From contig OX463820.1 in NCBI GenBank assembly GCA_949825045.1, positions 10,862,501 through 10,926,500 of the forward strand: DNA of 64,000 bases, read 5' to 3'. Origin of the DNA: Argyresthia goedartella (taxonomy: Eukaryota; Arthropoda; Insecta; Lepidoptera; Argyresthiidae). Below, in pieces: positions 31,700 to 43,506 of the stretch. The notes below the pieces were generated by a model. It did not search any database and was not told the origin of the DNA. It saw nothing but the letters and a program-made list of their open reading frames with translations. The stretch's first letter is position 1. The number at the start of each line of letters is the position of its first letter. The position numbers were made by a program, and so were the translations under genes.

Positions 31700-32930
31700 G
31701 GGGAGGTTTGTCAGTCCGCGGACCCATACTACAATTGTCGGATTCAAAGTTGATTTACACCCATACTACGCCACCAACATATCTAGGCACATGACAGGAC
31801 TGCGGTTTAGGTAGCTGTACCCCTCCTACAATATATGTACGTATATGTTTACCTGTACCTATAAGTCACTAGCATGTACTAAGTATGTACTATATGGTAT
31901 GCATCACCATTCCGGTGTTCCCTCCGTTATTCCAATTCCAATGAACGCTTAGCTGTCATGCGCCTAGTTGAGTTGGTCGATTAGTACATTTTATGGTGTT
32001 GCACCAGGCTGTTGCGTCAGATTCTGGCAAATCTGGATTTTAAAGCTCGGCAATGTTAGATTCTGATTCATTGTTCCAATGGACTATCAGCATCAAGAAT
32101 ATTTTAATGCTGATAGTCCATTAGCACTTTGAAATAATCGTTATCAACACTCTGACCTGATTATTTTAAGACCGCTGTTGTGCATCTCAATCTTCCTCCT
32201 GGAATTCCTGCTGTGCGGCTCTGAATCCTATTTCCGTTTCCGCCAATATTATTCTGCAAAAATCATTTAATTCACAGCGGATGTATTACGTCTCCTCTAA
32301 TCTTAAATTAAAGGAATGAAAACGGAAATAGAGTCAGAAATAACCTACTGCTTACAACTCTGCTTACAACTTGTTACTTTATATATGACGTAATTCCTGT
32401 TATACAAAGGGATTAATCAAGGGGATAACACCAAATAACACAAAAACAAAAGATTTTTTATTTTAATTATAACGTATTTCCGTATTCTCAAAGGCAATGT
32501 CAAACCATAGACAATAAGGTCCGATACAGACGATTACTTTTGGTGCGTGAATCGATTATAATTAAAATAGAAACAAGCTAATCAATGCCTACCGTAAAAC
32601 AAACTCGTTGATGATGTCGCAGCGACTTCGGTCACGGCGGCGACAGCTTTAACTTCTCATCGGAGTCCAATGTTTGAAGTAGTCAACTGCGCAGGAGCAT
32701 TTTTAATGCAAAAGCGGTCACGCATCCGCAGATGCCCTCTCTCGTCCTTATCTACGGTAACCCAGTGGAACGGAATCCGCTACGACTGGCGTGAGGTTTC
32801 GATGCAGTCTCTACCCGGCAGTCACTACTAACATCAACTGCAGCCATACTATCAACTTTGCCTTGATAACTCGCTGGATCCGCCAGAATTCGGTTCTTAT
32901 CAGCGTGAATTGCGATCACCGCCGAGTTAG
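31700..32930. other. Unassigned region with one perfect hairpin
   Basis: No gene recognised. A perfect 16-bp stem, aatggactatcagcat at 32079-32094 with its reverse complement at 32107-32122 (12-base loop), is the only structure seen. Confidence 0.5.
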
Positions 32931-32937
32931 ACTGACG

Positions 32938-33009
32938 ACCTCTGTGGCGCAGCGGTTGTGGCTCTGCCTTCCATGCAAGAGGTCCCGGGTTCGATCCCCG
33001 GATGGGGGT
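32938..33009 (+). repeat. tRNA-Gly(TCC)-like SINE head
   Basis: A 72-base tRNA-like fold. The acceptor acctctg (32938-32944) pairs with tgggggt (33003-33009), using G-T wobbles. A box TGGCGCAGCGG at 32945-32955. Anticodon loop cttccat with TCC at 32970-32972, as in tRNA-Gly. T arm with B box GGTTCGATCCC at 32988-32998. The D stem is poor and the anticodon stem has a mismatch. It is followed by T/A-rich body sequence rather than a terminator, so it is a SINE head, not a working tRNA gene. Confidence 0.75.
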
Positions 33010-33320
33010 AAAGAAAGAAAAAAAACCCAGGTCTTGGATGTTTATATATGTGTGACGTCGCTGTTTCTGGTTCCCACGAAACGAGTGTGGGGCCAGAAGC
33101 AATGCAAGTGCCTGTCTGTAAATGTTTATGTTTTATGTTAGACTTTATGCACGAGGCGGGTGAAAGTTCTGAACCAACTTAATATAATATTATGATGTAG
33201 CCCACAAAAGTCCCCACCGAGGGGCACAGGCATTTACCCGGATACCAGACAGCCAAGGGTATCCTAGTGTGGGGTCAGTAGCAATTTTTGTGCCTGTATG
33301 TAAATGTTATGTTTATGTTT
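33010..33320 (+). mobile_element. SINE body with an internal duplication
   Basis: The body continues from the tRNA-like head: gaaagaaaaaaaacccaggt, 'tgtgacgtcgctgtttctggttccc', then a block (tgtggggccagaagcaatgc ... gtaaatgtttatgtttt, 33090-33140). That block recurs diverged at 33269-33325 (tgtggggtcagtagcaattt). A related fragment, 'gcgacgtcgccgtttctagttcc', lies at 34428. Confidence 0.55.
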
Positions 33321-33329
33321 ATAACAAAT

Positions 33330-34990
33330 CATCAAACATATCTATCACCAAGGCCGTGGACCTGAAAGGGATGGGTTGCCATAACAAACAAAGTAAGCAA
33401 GGTGATACCAAAAATAAAGTTAATTGTCCCTTCCTATTGTTCCGAGCGAGGCCCTTAATTTGCTTGAGGCGGAATAGAGTGTTTCTTTCAAACAAACCTT
33501 TGACCTTAGACCCTTCAAACTTTTTTCTCCGGCCAAGGTTTTGCGGAAACTGGTTTTTCTTGACAGGAAATGCAACAGGCAGACTCAATGTCGTTTTGCA
33601 AAAACTGTAATTGTAGTTTGGATGGTTATTTACTAACTGGATTGATGGTTATCCAAATTTACCGATTTGGATGACTTAACAATAAAGTGAGATAGGTGTC
33701 TAACTACCTCACTCTATTGTGGTTAGTTTGACTATGGCGGGCGAATATACATGTAGATTCGTAGCCTTCTGGTATGCCTATAGCATGTGTCAGAATTATT
33801 CGCTCATAATAATAATGATATGATACTTGTTTTTAGAGCATATAAAGCTTTACACGTGTACTCGCAGACGAAACGATATGCTAATGTCTACACATGAGTA
33901 TTGAAGGGTAGTCTCAGGGGACTTTAATAAACTTTGTTTGTTTATTTCAACAAAATTAAATTTGTGATACTTACCTAACACACCAACTTATACTTCAAAA
34001 TGTTGACGAGCTCATTATCAAAATACACAAAATATTCATCAAACTCTACCAAATCTGAATATTACCGAACATACAAACAGTATTTTAGCCGAATCACTTA
34101 GGGCGTGTTCCCACTATTGATTTTCATTGTTCAGGGGGCACGAGGGTAAGGGGGCACCTTCCACCGGCATGATGGATGGTGCCAGCATGACGGATGAAAA
34201 ATATTCCCAGCCGAGGAATAATTTCGGATAGGGAGCCAGTGTGTCGGGCTAAATGACTACAGTGATTGCGCGGTATTTAAAATTTTGCTGATTAACGATT
34301 AGAAACTCTACTTGAGTTATATTTAGTTAAGCGTTTTTAGGCTTTTCTTTGTCTAAGTTTAGAATCATAAAGTGTTTAATGTAAATACTAATTACAGTAA
34401 GAAACCCATTTAGAAACCTATGCAGTTTGCGACGTCGCCGTTTCTAGTTCCTGCAACATAGGTGGAAAGGATTTGGAATACCAATTGGTTTTCGGGCTCT
34501 AGTCACTTTTGTGTGACGGCTAGAAAAGGTTATGTTCATTACTTCTCTTTGTTTTATTTACTTATTTTGTTAGACTGTTATTTTAAGACATGTTATTGGC
34601 ACTTATGGATACGATGTTATAATATTGTCATTAGATTAGATAATTTTTACATCGTACATTGTAAAATTAAAATTACATTAGTAAGTAAAGTACATTGTAA
34701 ATAAAATGACGAAAATTTTTAAAATGACATCCCCGTAGATTTTCTTGGTGCTATCTTTTCTGACGGGCGTATTTCCGAAGCACTGGTAGAGTTAATGGAG
34801 TTTCTTTTTCCTATGCGAGATTCAGCCATGAATCACCACTTGAAAGGGAAATTTCTTTTTTTAAACTCAAACCATAATCAGTTATGACTCATTAGTTTAG
34901 TTGATCATATTTGATAAAAAAAAGTTTTTTTCCTTGTATCTGAGACTTAAGTAAGTGTTTGACTTGTAAAAGTGCATTAATTTGCCTACT
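33330..34990. other. Mostly unassigned; SINE-body fragment near 34.43 kb
   Basis: No gene recognised. The segment 34428-34530 resembles the SINE body at 33050-33120. ORFs at 33269-33610 on both strands are antisense to each other and carry no motif. Confidence 0.4.
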
Positions 34991-34997
34991 TGCGATA

Positions 34998-35025
34998 AAT
35001 GATTTGAGTTTGAGTTTGAGTTTGA
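34998..35025. repeat. (TTTGAG)n array
   Basis: tttgagtttgagtttgagtt followed by tgaatcg. The same hexamer forms the tail of the family T LINE end at 16.08 kb, in the opposite orientation. Probably a retroposon tail whose body is too diverged to recognise. Confidence 0.6.
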
Positions 35026-35159
35026 ATCGTGATAAAAATGTTAGCGAAAGTAGCTGTTTATCAGTCTTGAAAATATCAAAAACTATTAGACATCATCAAC
35101 AAAATGGCTGAAATCATGTTTAGAAATTTTGCTGCAGGTTGGAATATACCTATATATAT

Positions 35160-35341
35160 ATTATTTTTATTTTATTTTATTTTATTTTCTTAGGGAAGCT
35201 TACAGCTGTAATTTTTACATAACATTGGAAATGGCATACTAAAAGCTAATTACAAGCATCCACATATGGTCGTCTAAATAATAACAGCACGTAACTTAGT
35301 TCTTAAAATAGATTAAATCAAATCACACAGAAGGGAAGATT
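35160..35341 (-). mobile_element. 3' UTR and (TAAAA)n tail of LINE B
   Basis: The minus-sense UTR after the RT stop at 35342 ends in a (TAAAA)n run, plus ttttattttattttatttta at 35165-35190. This marks the 3' end of the LINE whose ORF2 follows to the right. Confidence 0.7.
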
Positions 35342-36693
35342 CTAAGGATTATACTGTTCACGCACTCCTCCATATACGTTACCACCACTCGCTTCAAACC
35401 TCCTAATGATAGTATTACCTAGCGATTGAACGCTGCTGTTAAAAATATCAATGTCCTGATCATCATCGATATTCGTTTTGAAGAGACGATTAAATGTCGA
35501 GCAGGCTCTGACGAGAAATGAATTTTCCCTGTAGTTGCTATGAACCAAGGGTAGCTGAAATAGTGGACGTCTACGAGTACTACGACTGGGGACCTTAAAA
35601 TTTAATTTGTTGAGTAGATTTGGATAGTCTACGGTACCCCTAGCAATTTCCATGAGGAATGCTACGTCGGCAATATCCCTGCGCAAATTCAGAGGAAGAA
35701 TATGGAGCCGTGAACATCGGTCTTCATATTCTAATTTAGGCAGCTTGAATTTAAATCCGAGATGCCGAGTAAACTTTCTCTGAATTTGCTCAAGTCTACC
35801 GCTATAATTGTCATAACAAGGGTTCCATACCTGAGATGCGTATTCAAGGTGACTACGTACATAAGTACAATAAAGAACTTTGACAGTTTTCATATGATTG
35901 AACGACTTCGACAATCTCATAACAAATCCCATAGCCTTCGAGGCTTTACTAACGATGCTGTTAATATGCTGGTCAAACATCAGTCTACTATCGTGAATAA
36001 CCCCGAGGTCCTTACTTTCAGACAGCCTAGTCAATGGTATGTTTTTCATATGATAGTTTGATATATATGGTTTAAGCTTGCGAGTAAAGGTCATAAAGAA
36101 ACACTTTGCAACATTAAGGTCAAGTTTGTTTGTCAAACAGTAGTTGTCAAGCCTGATTAAATCCTGTTGCAAAAGAACGGCATCCGAAGCCTTGTTAACT
36201 ACTCTAAAAATTTTCATATCATCGGCAAATAGTAATACATTTGAATTAACAAAGCTTGAGTCGATGTCCTGTACAAATATAATGAATAGTAGTGGGCCAA
36301 GCAAGGATCCCTGGGGAACACCGGATGGTATACTTGCCCAGGAAGATCTAAAACCATTAAGTACAACAGCTTGACAACGGTTTGATACATAAGAGTTTAA
36401 CCACGCAAACAGACTGCCTCTGACACCAACACCCCTGAGCTTTTTCAGCAGTAAACTGTGGTCAATGCGATCAAAAGCCTTACTGTAGTCTGTATAAATG
36501 ACATCCACCTGGTCACCATCATCCATACGCTCGGTAACATAGTCATTTAAAAGTACCAAGTTTGATACAGTTGATCTACCCTTTAAAAATCCATGTTGCA
36601 AAGGACTAAAACTCGCTTTGAGATTATTATAGAGCTGGGCATAAACGATTCGTTCGAGAACCTTAGCGATTAGACATAATTTGGAAATAGGTC
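35342..36693 (-). pseudogene. LINE B ORF2: RT and C-terminus
   Basis: About 450 open codons. Motifs: RPISKLCLIAKVLERIVYAQ, QHGFLKGRSTVSNLVLL, VIYTDYSKAFDRIDH (motif A), SGVPQGSLLGPLLFIIFVQ, NVLLFADDMKIFRVV (catalytic FADD), SKDLGVIHDSRLMFDQHI, YCTYVRSHLEYASQVWNP, and HILPLNLRRDIADVAFLM at the C-terminus. Catalytic residues are intact. The first residues of this ORF (the poly-Tyr run) come from an inserted LINE tail; the authentic sequence begins at RPISKLC. CR1/Jockey-type, and closely similar to the mosaic LINE at 43.5-46.9 kb. Confidence 0.92.
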
Positions 36694-36950
36694 TATTATA
36701 ATAATAATAATAATAATAATCGTTTATTGCAGGCATAAAAGCCCATAGAATAAATTACACATTATGTCAGCAATAAAATAAAATTAAAATTCAAATAAAT
36801 CATTACAAAATAAAAATGTCAAAAAATTTAAAAATAAAAACACACACACGGCTGGGGAAGAAGGACGAGAGCCTAGGCTAACCACTAACGTGTAGCCTCA
36901 CCCAGTGAGCCAGCAGCGGCGAGTCCCACCGTCCAGCCAACGTAATGCTC
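36694..36950 (-). mobile_element. LINE 3'-end insertion with (TTA)n tail
   Basis: About 250 bases inserted exactly between the RT codons for VEHY and RPISKLC of LINE B. In minus sense it runs from ggctggacggtgggactcgc to a UTR ending aataaacg and a (ATT)n tail (plus ataataataataataataat at 36700-36720). Flanking 'ATTA' on both sides may be the target duplication. It encodes no motif of its own. Confidence 0.75.
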
Positions 36951-37682
36951 GACACAATTCCGGGAGCCCTTTTTATGAATTGGTGAGATATAAGCGGTTT
37001 TCCAACGAGCTGGCATTACATCCTCCTCCAGCGAGCGTTTGAACAGGATAGTTACGGGACCGGAAAGTTCTTTGGAACATGAAACCAGAAATTTAGCAGG
37101 GATTGTATCGGGACCCGCGGACTTAGTGAGATCAAGAGCTTGCAATTGTCTTTGAACAAGCGATGCGTTAACCTCGATGCTGGCGATGTCACACAGACTG
37201 GCAGACTCGTCGGTATGTGAGGCAGTACTGCTGTCGGTACTTTGAGTAGCTGGACTAGATGGCGCTAGGAAGGAGGAGTGGAAGTTAGAGAAAAATTCGC
37301 ATATCGATTGGCCACAGTTTGATGACAGACCATCATGGGACATATTCGTTGGAAAAACACCGCTATTCCTTTTTGATTTTACAAAAGACCAAAATGCTTT
37401 TGGGTTGTCAACGATAGATTTTTCAATATTAGAAATATATTTTCTGTGACAATCCCGTTCCATTCTGCTCACTCTATCACGGAGGATTGAGAAGGATATT
37501 TTGTCAGACAAATTTCCATAAGTTTTAAACTTTTTGTGATATTTGAATTTCTCTCTAATCATCTTAATCAAAGCTGGACTGTACCAAGATGGGTATTTAC
37601 TTTTAGTCGATTTGCGGATTGGCACATAGGTGTCACGGATTTTAAAAAGTAATTGGTAGAATAGCTCGACCACATCATTCAC
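36951..37682 (-). pseudogene. LINE B ORF2: linker and RT N-terminus
   Basis: Reads VPIRKSTKSKYPSWYSPALI, NPKAFWSFVKSKRNSG, GQSICEFFSNFHSSFLAPSS, LDLTKSAGPDTIPAKFLVSC, and MPARWKTAYISPIHKKGSRN up to VEHY. It then passes into the inserted LINE tail. It is the standard linker and RT N-terminus of CR1/Jockey-type LINEs, with no stop in the true coding part. Confidence 0.87.
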
Positions 37683-37757
37683 ACTACCCTCATATAAAAT
37701 ATTAGATCAGTCGATTGTATTTATCTCCTCTCTTATCAATTTGTAGTCTGCTTTAAA

Positions 37758-38219
37758 TTATTTGATTGAAAAATTAAATGATTTGTGAAATACTGTTTTG
37801 AGGGGGGTGAAGTGTGCTACAGGAATATCAATAACAAGAGCTTTGTGATATGGGTCCTCGCGACCCAGCGGATCGAGGCAAGGCATTGTTATTGTATTTT
37901 CATTAGATAACACAAGGTCAAGAATGCGGCCATAACTATTCTCGAATGCATTATATTGGCGGAGACCACAGACATGCAAGGCATCAACTAAATTCTTAAC
38001 CTGGGAACTGACTAAGTTAGATGGCTGAAGTTGACCGTTCCGTAGTGTCCATTGTATGCAACTCATATTAAAATCGCCGACAATAACAAATCTATCCTGA
38101 TTATTATGAGTCATAAGATTAATTAAATTACTCCAAAAAAAAACCAGTTGAGTTTTAAAACTGTTGCCGTGGTTTTCATCGCAAAGATATAGTGAACACC
38201 TATATATATACCAAAACAT
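37758..38219 (-). pseudogene. LINE B ORF2: C-terminal half of endonuclease
   Basis: EEP endonuclease end: FVIVGDFNMSCIQWTLRNG (Asp/Asn), RILDLVLSNENTITM and DPYHKALVIDIPV (His). The N-terminal half with the Asn/Glu motifs is absent. Sequence left of 38225 (read rightward) is non-coding, so LINE B is 5'-truncated here. A frameshift or stop lies between this ORF and the linker at 37682. Confidence 0.82.
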
Positions 38220-38224
38220 AGGGG

Positions 38225-39619
38225 TGTATCAATTTGTATTCAACATGCTTAGCTAAAAATGTGAGGTTGATACTAAACAACTATAGAAAAAAATACGTGT
38301 AATTAAAAACTAACGCTTATCATGTAAAGAAACTAACTCAAATCAGTGTTAACTCAATGTTGGTTATTCCAATTTATCTGCACTAGACAAATTGGGTATT
38401 CCAATTTACCGTCACCAATACGAAATTCTGAATATTCCAATTTGTCTTCACTAATACGAAATCATATTTTATATTCACTTATATGAAAAAATTAGTCCAA
38501 AATAATAATAAAAACTAAATATTTTATTTTTACCTAATCAACAGTTCCCTTATTCTAAAGGGAGATCAATAACTTCAGTTCTTTGGATTAATCAAAATTG
38601 ATCCAGCTAGCCAGTACAGAAACGGGTATCTATAAACTGTTCTGATATTCTAAAATTAGTTGAAAACTAAGATTATTCTATAAACAGTTGAAAACAAAGC
38701 GCTTATTCTAAACTCAGTTCAATTAGATCACTTGAGAGTGAGCCATTTTTTTTGTGTCTAATTATTTGCATCTAACAACAAGTTTATAATTCGGCGAAGT
38801 ACCTAGCACATTCTGCAACCTTTGTGTCTTCCTTTCTATACAATTTTTTGTACGCCATATTCTGAAACTAAACCAATATAAACATTAGGGAAATATAAAC
38901 ACAAATCGTCATTTATTGACTTTTGAGACATTATGATATCCAAACATAGAGATTATTAATTTGAATAGTAATGGAAAACATTAATTGGACCACCGAATTC
39001 CAAAATATCATGTCCTCAAGTATTCCAATTTAGCAACACGGCGAGATCCGACATACCCTCAATTTGTGGGTCAAACGCCGTATATCAACAAAATCACAAC
39101 TAATTGGCGTAATCCAAATGTTATCTAATTATGCAATGTATAAACTAGTAGTTCTGTGAGAACAGTAGACCTCGCGAGCCCTTCGACATGCAGATAAATG
39201 TCACGACTGACGGACAAAAGGCTTTATCATAATGCGATACAAGTTTATTTTGCGCAACAATTTAACGAAGAAAGTCTAATTTTAAATTGAATGTCAGGTT
39301 CTTGAATTTTCAGTTACCTATGCAGAGTTTTTAGCAAAATGGGGGTAAAAGTTTTGACGATTACTCGCGATTCCTTGGTCCTAGGAGGTCAAATCTGGTG
39401 TTTACCTCTAGTCCCTTAGTTCCCCTTACCTCTGTCCCCGCTATGGGGACAACAGGTCGTCATTCTATGGGTTCGTCTCGTGAAGGCGGAGAGAACTGCG
39501 TAGTTTGATTAGTTATATGTTTGCTACAGAAAATTTCCCCCTCCCCCCTTTACCTTTTCACTCCCCCTCTCACATCCCCGACCCCTTGAAGCTTATCGGA
39601 TGGACAACTGGAATTATTA
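38225..39619. other. AT-rich region with irregular short tandem units
   Basis: Units starting tattccaattt recur at 38365, 38397 and 38433, each followed by a 'cact/caccaatacgaaat' segment; another tattccaattt is near 39025. No gene was recognised. The stretch 39490-39600 is pyrimidine-rich on plus (cccctcccccctttaccttt). Confidence 0.5.
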
Positions 39620-39880
39620 AAATAAAATAACCCGACTGCATTTTCTTTCAATACCACATACAAACTTATGAATGCACCTGGTATGGTATGGTACGTATAT
39701 GGAGTATTAGAGTAGCCGTACCAATTACTTTGTAGTCCTCCATTTAATAAAAAACTAAAAACTGACTCGACGAAAAAAAACTATATTATTATCAAACCTG
39801 CTCACAAAAATTCACGAGAATCGGTTGAGAAATTTGACCTGTTGGAAGAGACAGACAGACAGAAAGACAAATTTATTTTT
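39620..39880 (-). repeat. Dispersed repeat D, copy 1
   Basis: Minus-sense match to 48330-48700: caaccgattctcgtgaattt, 'tgtgagcaggttt', 'tactccata', and 'accaggtgcattcataagtt'. This copy lacks about 110 bases present in the other. It ends in (GACA)n, agacagacagacag at 39848. Class unknown. Confidence 0.7.
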
Positions 39881-41070
39881 GGCCAATCTCGAAACTAGAC
39901 GCTTCGCTCGCCTTGCTCGCTCGGTCAATAAACACAGGATTACACCGATAAAAACTGATTCAACTTCATTCCACATTTTTCTACAGCGGCTTTCACTTTT
40001 CGATGTCTGGACGCCATACGAATACTAGCGGCTCGCTATCAAAACCTAATTGGCAGGTGTGGTAACGTCCATATAACTGTAGTTTGTGTAATACCTTGCT
40101 ATTCTTAATTGCCAACAGTATTCCAAATATGCTTCCTTTCCATGGTATATCCTACTAGCAAGTGGCGAGTAACATTAAACAAAGTATGAGCCATTATGTT
40201 AATCACAATCTTATTGCAGGATTTCATGCTGATACCTTGGGTATGTCAATCTATCCAGAAAAATAGTAGAATATTTCTCAGAAATAGAATGTTTATCCAG
40301 ACGGCACTGGAGACAGCAAATAGCTTAAATTAAATTCCGTCGCACAATACCCTAGTAAGTAAACAAGATTGGCCCAATCCTTCGTAACATGTAGAGTAAA
40401 GGCTTAAAGGAACAAATGTGCGCTGACCTTTTTGAATTGTGCCCTCAGTCCTAGGATCCCAGGGGACTTACCTGCAAACTATATTGTATTGTATATTTTA
40501 TGTTGTAGGTATAGGATGCCTGTGAACAAGTTTACATAGTTTTTTCGGTATACCTACTCAAATGTCAATTCAAAAAAGTTGAGCTTTATGCATGCAATAT
40601 TGTGTCTGTGTTTTCCATTTTGCGATTATTTTTATATGGCAACCCGAAGCTCTATTCTGTATTTATTCTGTATTAAGTGTGAAATAATCGTATTCTAAGA
40701 GGTCAACGTCAACGGTAGCTATGTCCGCTCTTTGCTCCCGCTTGGTGGCGCTGGCGTCAACGCCAGCAAATGAAACTCTTTGAAACTCTTTCTTCAAAAC
40801 ACGTCACGTGATCTTTCAAATATACTTGATAATGCCAAAATTAACCTCAAATGAGGTAAGCACGACATATATTGTAAGATGAAGGAATTATAACTTGACA
40901 ACTTTGACAGATTAATAGCCAACTACACCAGCGCCATCTTCAATGAGGTCTCCAGGTTACATTTTAAAGTGTCTTAACAAACCTAACCTTTGTATTCGGA
41001 CAGAAAGTGACCTCAAGGTGAACATATAATATATAACATTTCAATCAACCTTTTAGGGTTCATGATATAA
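39881..41070. other. Unassigned region
   Basis: No gene or repeat pairing recognised. A small inverted motif, gcgctggcgtcaacgccagc, lies at 40748. Confidence 0.4.
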
Positions 41071-41074
41071 AGCC

Positions 41075-41152
41075 GGTTGACGGACAGACATCGGAGGCTT
41101 AGTAATAGGGTCCCGCCTGGCATTCATCGGCTACGGGACCCTTAAAATGCTG
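41075..41152 (+). repeat. Repeat B terminal fragment
   Basis: Contains acggacagacatcggaggct, then tagtaatagggtcccg, then 'ggctacgggacccttaaa'. It matches the right end of the repeat B copy at 59483-60115 and a very common lepidopteran sequence. Confidence 0.65.
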
Positions 41153-41929
41153 TTGTCATTAGTGATTCAGGCTCTTAGGCAGACACTTTAGACACTACAA
41201 TACGTGAATCACACATTTACCAATAATTTTATTATTTGAAATTAGCGGCCCTTTTTAGACTTTCAATAACTTTGTGGCAACTAAATTATGGCGTTAGTTT
41301 TATACCAATTTACAAAGCTGGTAAGTGTTTTTAAAATAACGGTTCAGTCGTTAATTTTTTGCAAGAGTTTTTTATTTATTTCTGATATTTGAATCCGGAA
41401 AAAAAACTACACGGGAGTTTTTTCCTAGTCAATTAATAAAAGTTAGTAACAAAACTGTTATTTGGATTCATTGTTAAACTGTTAAGTTAGTTAGTACTGT
41501 TAATTCATTGTTATAAAAAAAAAAACTGGGAAATGTTGTCATTTTCAGCGACCGCATTAAAAAACATGATCTACGGTAGATGTAATGGAAAATTCCGGGA
41601 AAAGAAATATTCTGTTTGTTTTTATATTTAAATAAGTTTTAGGAAACAAGGTGAGCTGTCTTCCCTTTAACATTGGATCATTATTTACGGGACAGCCCGA
41701 ATTTGTTACCAATGTTTATTTGTGTAGGATACTGAAAGGGTAGTTTTAATTTTAGAACGTTGCCAAGGACTTAGAATAATATTGAACTGCTGGAATATTG
41801 AATACCACTTAAAGTAAGTTCTTAATATTCATGATATTCAGTACTTACTTAATCAGATGTCTCTCTGTTGTCTCGCAAGTATCCATGCTTGCGAGACTTA
41901 AGAATTAAAAGAAGTACCCACACGAGAAA

Positions 41930-42425
41930 TTATTTGTATGGTCATTTTCTTAGCCATTTTGTTTTATTTGTTTATCGGTGAAACTGGACTCTCCCGAACT
42001 TATCAGAAAAGATTTTTAATTGCAGTTATTGAGTTTTGTGCTGAGTTATTTGTCGTTATACGTTTAATAATTGCTCATTCGAATTATAATAAATAATATT
42101 AAGTTTTTTATCATATTTGATTTTATTTCTGTAAATAAGTTACTCAATTTCTATCCATTTCGGGTTTCAATGTGTAGTTTCGTTAACCTGAGTAAATAAT
42201 TCAATATTTACATACTACATAAATAAAAATCTTTTTTCCATATTTCAATCTACGGCCTTGAATATAGTCCAACATAGTATTTAATATTTTATTAATAAAA
42301 AAATATAAAGGTATACTCGTACAATATACACTATAGACTTTTGTTTTCCGTTTTCCCGTATACAATGGTATGAAACCTTCCGTGTGCGGGCCCGCCGTCG
42401 TAGTCGCACTTGACCGGTTTTATTT
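41930..42425 (-). repeat. Dispersed repeat B, copy 1
   Basis: In minus sense it begins accggtcaagtgcgacta near 42425. It continues through 'ttcataccattgtata', 'caaataactcagcacaaaactcaata' and 'aaaatggctaagaaaatg' to about 41900. The same order occurs at 59490-59960 on plus. Non-coding, no obvious terminal repeats. Confidence 0.75.
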
Positions 42426-43312
42426 TAATATTTTTGTCAGACCTTGTGCAGGCAGGCCTATCTCCTGGTACTCGCTTGACGTTGAGTTACGGGACACCAT
42501 GTCTATTTTCAATATGGAACCCTGACAACGCAGTGAAACCGGGAGCCGATCCCGTTCGTACCCAATTCGTTCTGCTCCAAATAAACGAAACAATAAAGAG
42601 ACGCATAGAAATTGCGACGGATTCCGAATGCGCTTCGTTGCATTTGCATGTATACCTATATAATATGTACACGATAGGACATAGAAAAAGGTTATGGTAC
42701 CGTTCATATACGCTGGTAAAGCTGCATGAACTAAAATACAACGTATACACAGTCGTGTTCGTGGTATGCACAATAAGAGCCATTACAATAGTGTAATTTA
42801 CCGCCGTTTTCATTACCCGGTGAATTGGTCTGTAAAAAAAATGTTCTCACCGGTTAACCGGTGATTTGTTCGTGCCTCACTCTGTGGGAGGGGAAACCCT
42901 GGAATTTTCTGAGATTCTTACTAGTAAATAATTGCGACCCGTAAGGACTTACCAGTTATTTCTCAATTAAAATACTATTCTTCTGCTGAACATGGTTTAC
43001 TTAGAATGAGGTTCTACTTATTACTATTAAGTCGAACTTAAGTATACAGATTGTAGTAACACTTCTTTTTATTTCATTTGACGACCTTACTGGCTGACAA
43101 GCCTTCTGAAAAGCAAAGGTTCAGAATTCAAGCTTGGAATTTCGTCTAGTAGCTCTTCGATTGTTTTTGTCGCATTCCTATCCTTGAGCTCTGAATAGCT
43201 AAGACGTAAGATTTGTGGGTTACCCTATCAGTTAAGGACTTCTGCGGTCAGTTATGTAAAAAAAAATGGTTATACATTCTGAACAATTACGTAACTTTTT
43301 TGGTCAACTGAC
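42426..43312. other. Unassigned region
   Basis: Three overlapping ORFs of 108-128 codons on both strands (42410-42813) show no motif and partly lie in repeat B. Their coincidence reflects locally low stop density. No gene is called. Confidence 0.4.
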
Positions 43313-43506
43313 AAAAACACTTTTTATGTTTTAAGTATTTTGTTGTTCTTACATGTTCTAACTAATACGAAGGATAAAGGGGGCTTCGCTTCGCTCGACC
43401 CCTTTACCTAAGCTACCGCAGTATTTTGCCCTGATATTTTCTGTGAAAATCAGTATATTTGCTGTGCAAATCAGTATTTTTGATGTGCAGTTTAATATTT
43501 CCCATA
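43313..43506 (-). mobile_element. MITE-like family M, copy 2
   Basis: Minus orientation. Its end aatattaaactgcacatcaa (at 43506) is the same as the left end of the copy at 45509. It then holds the 'gatttgcacagcaaatatactgatttt' stretch, the gcgaagcgaagcccccttta core, and ends near 'catgtaagaacaacaaaatac'. It abuts the 5' edge of the mosaic LINE. Confidence 0.75.

Noticed and set aside
32938..33009. Functional tRNA-Gly gene
   Set aside because: Weak D stem, mismatched anticodon stem, no T-run terminator, and fused to a SINE-like body.
42410..42813. Three overlapping ORFs of 108-128 codons on both strands
   Set aside because: No motif on either strand, part lies in repeat B, and simultaneous openness reflects composition.
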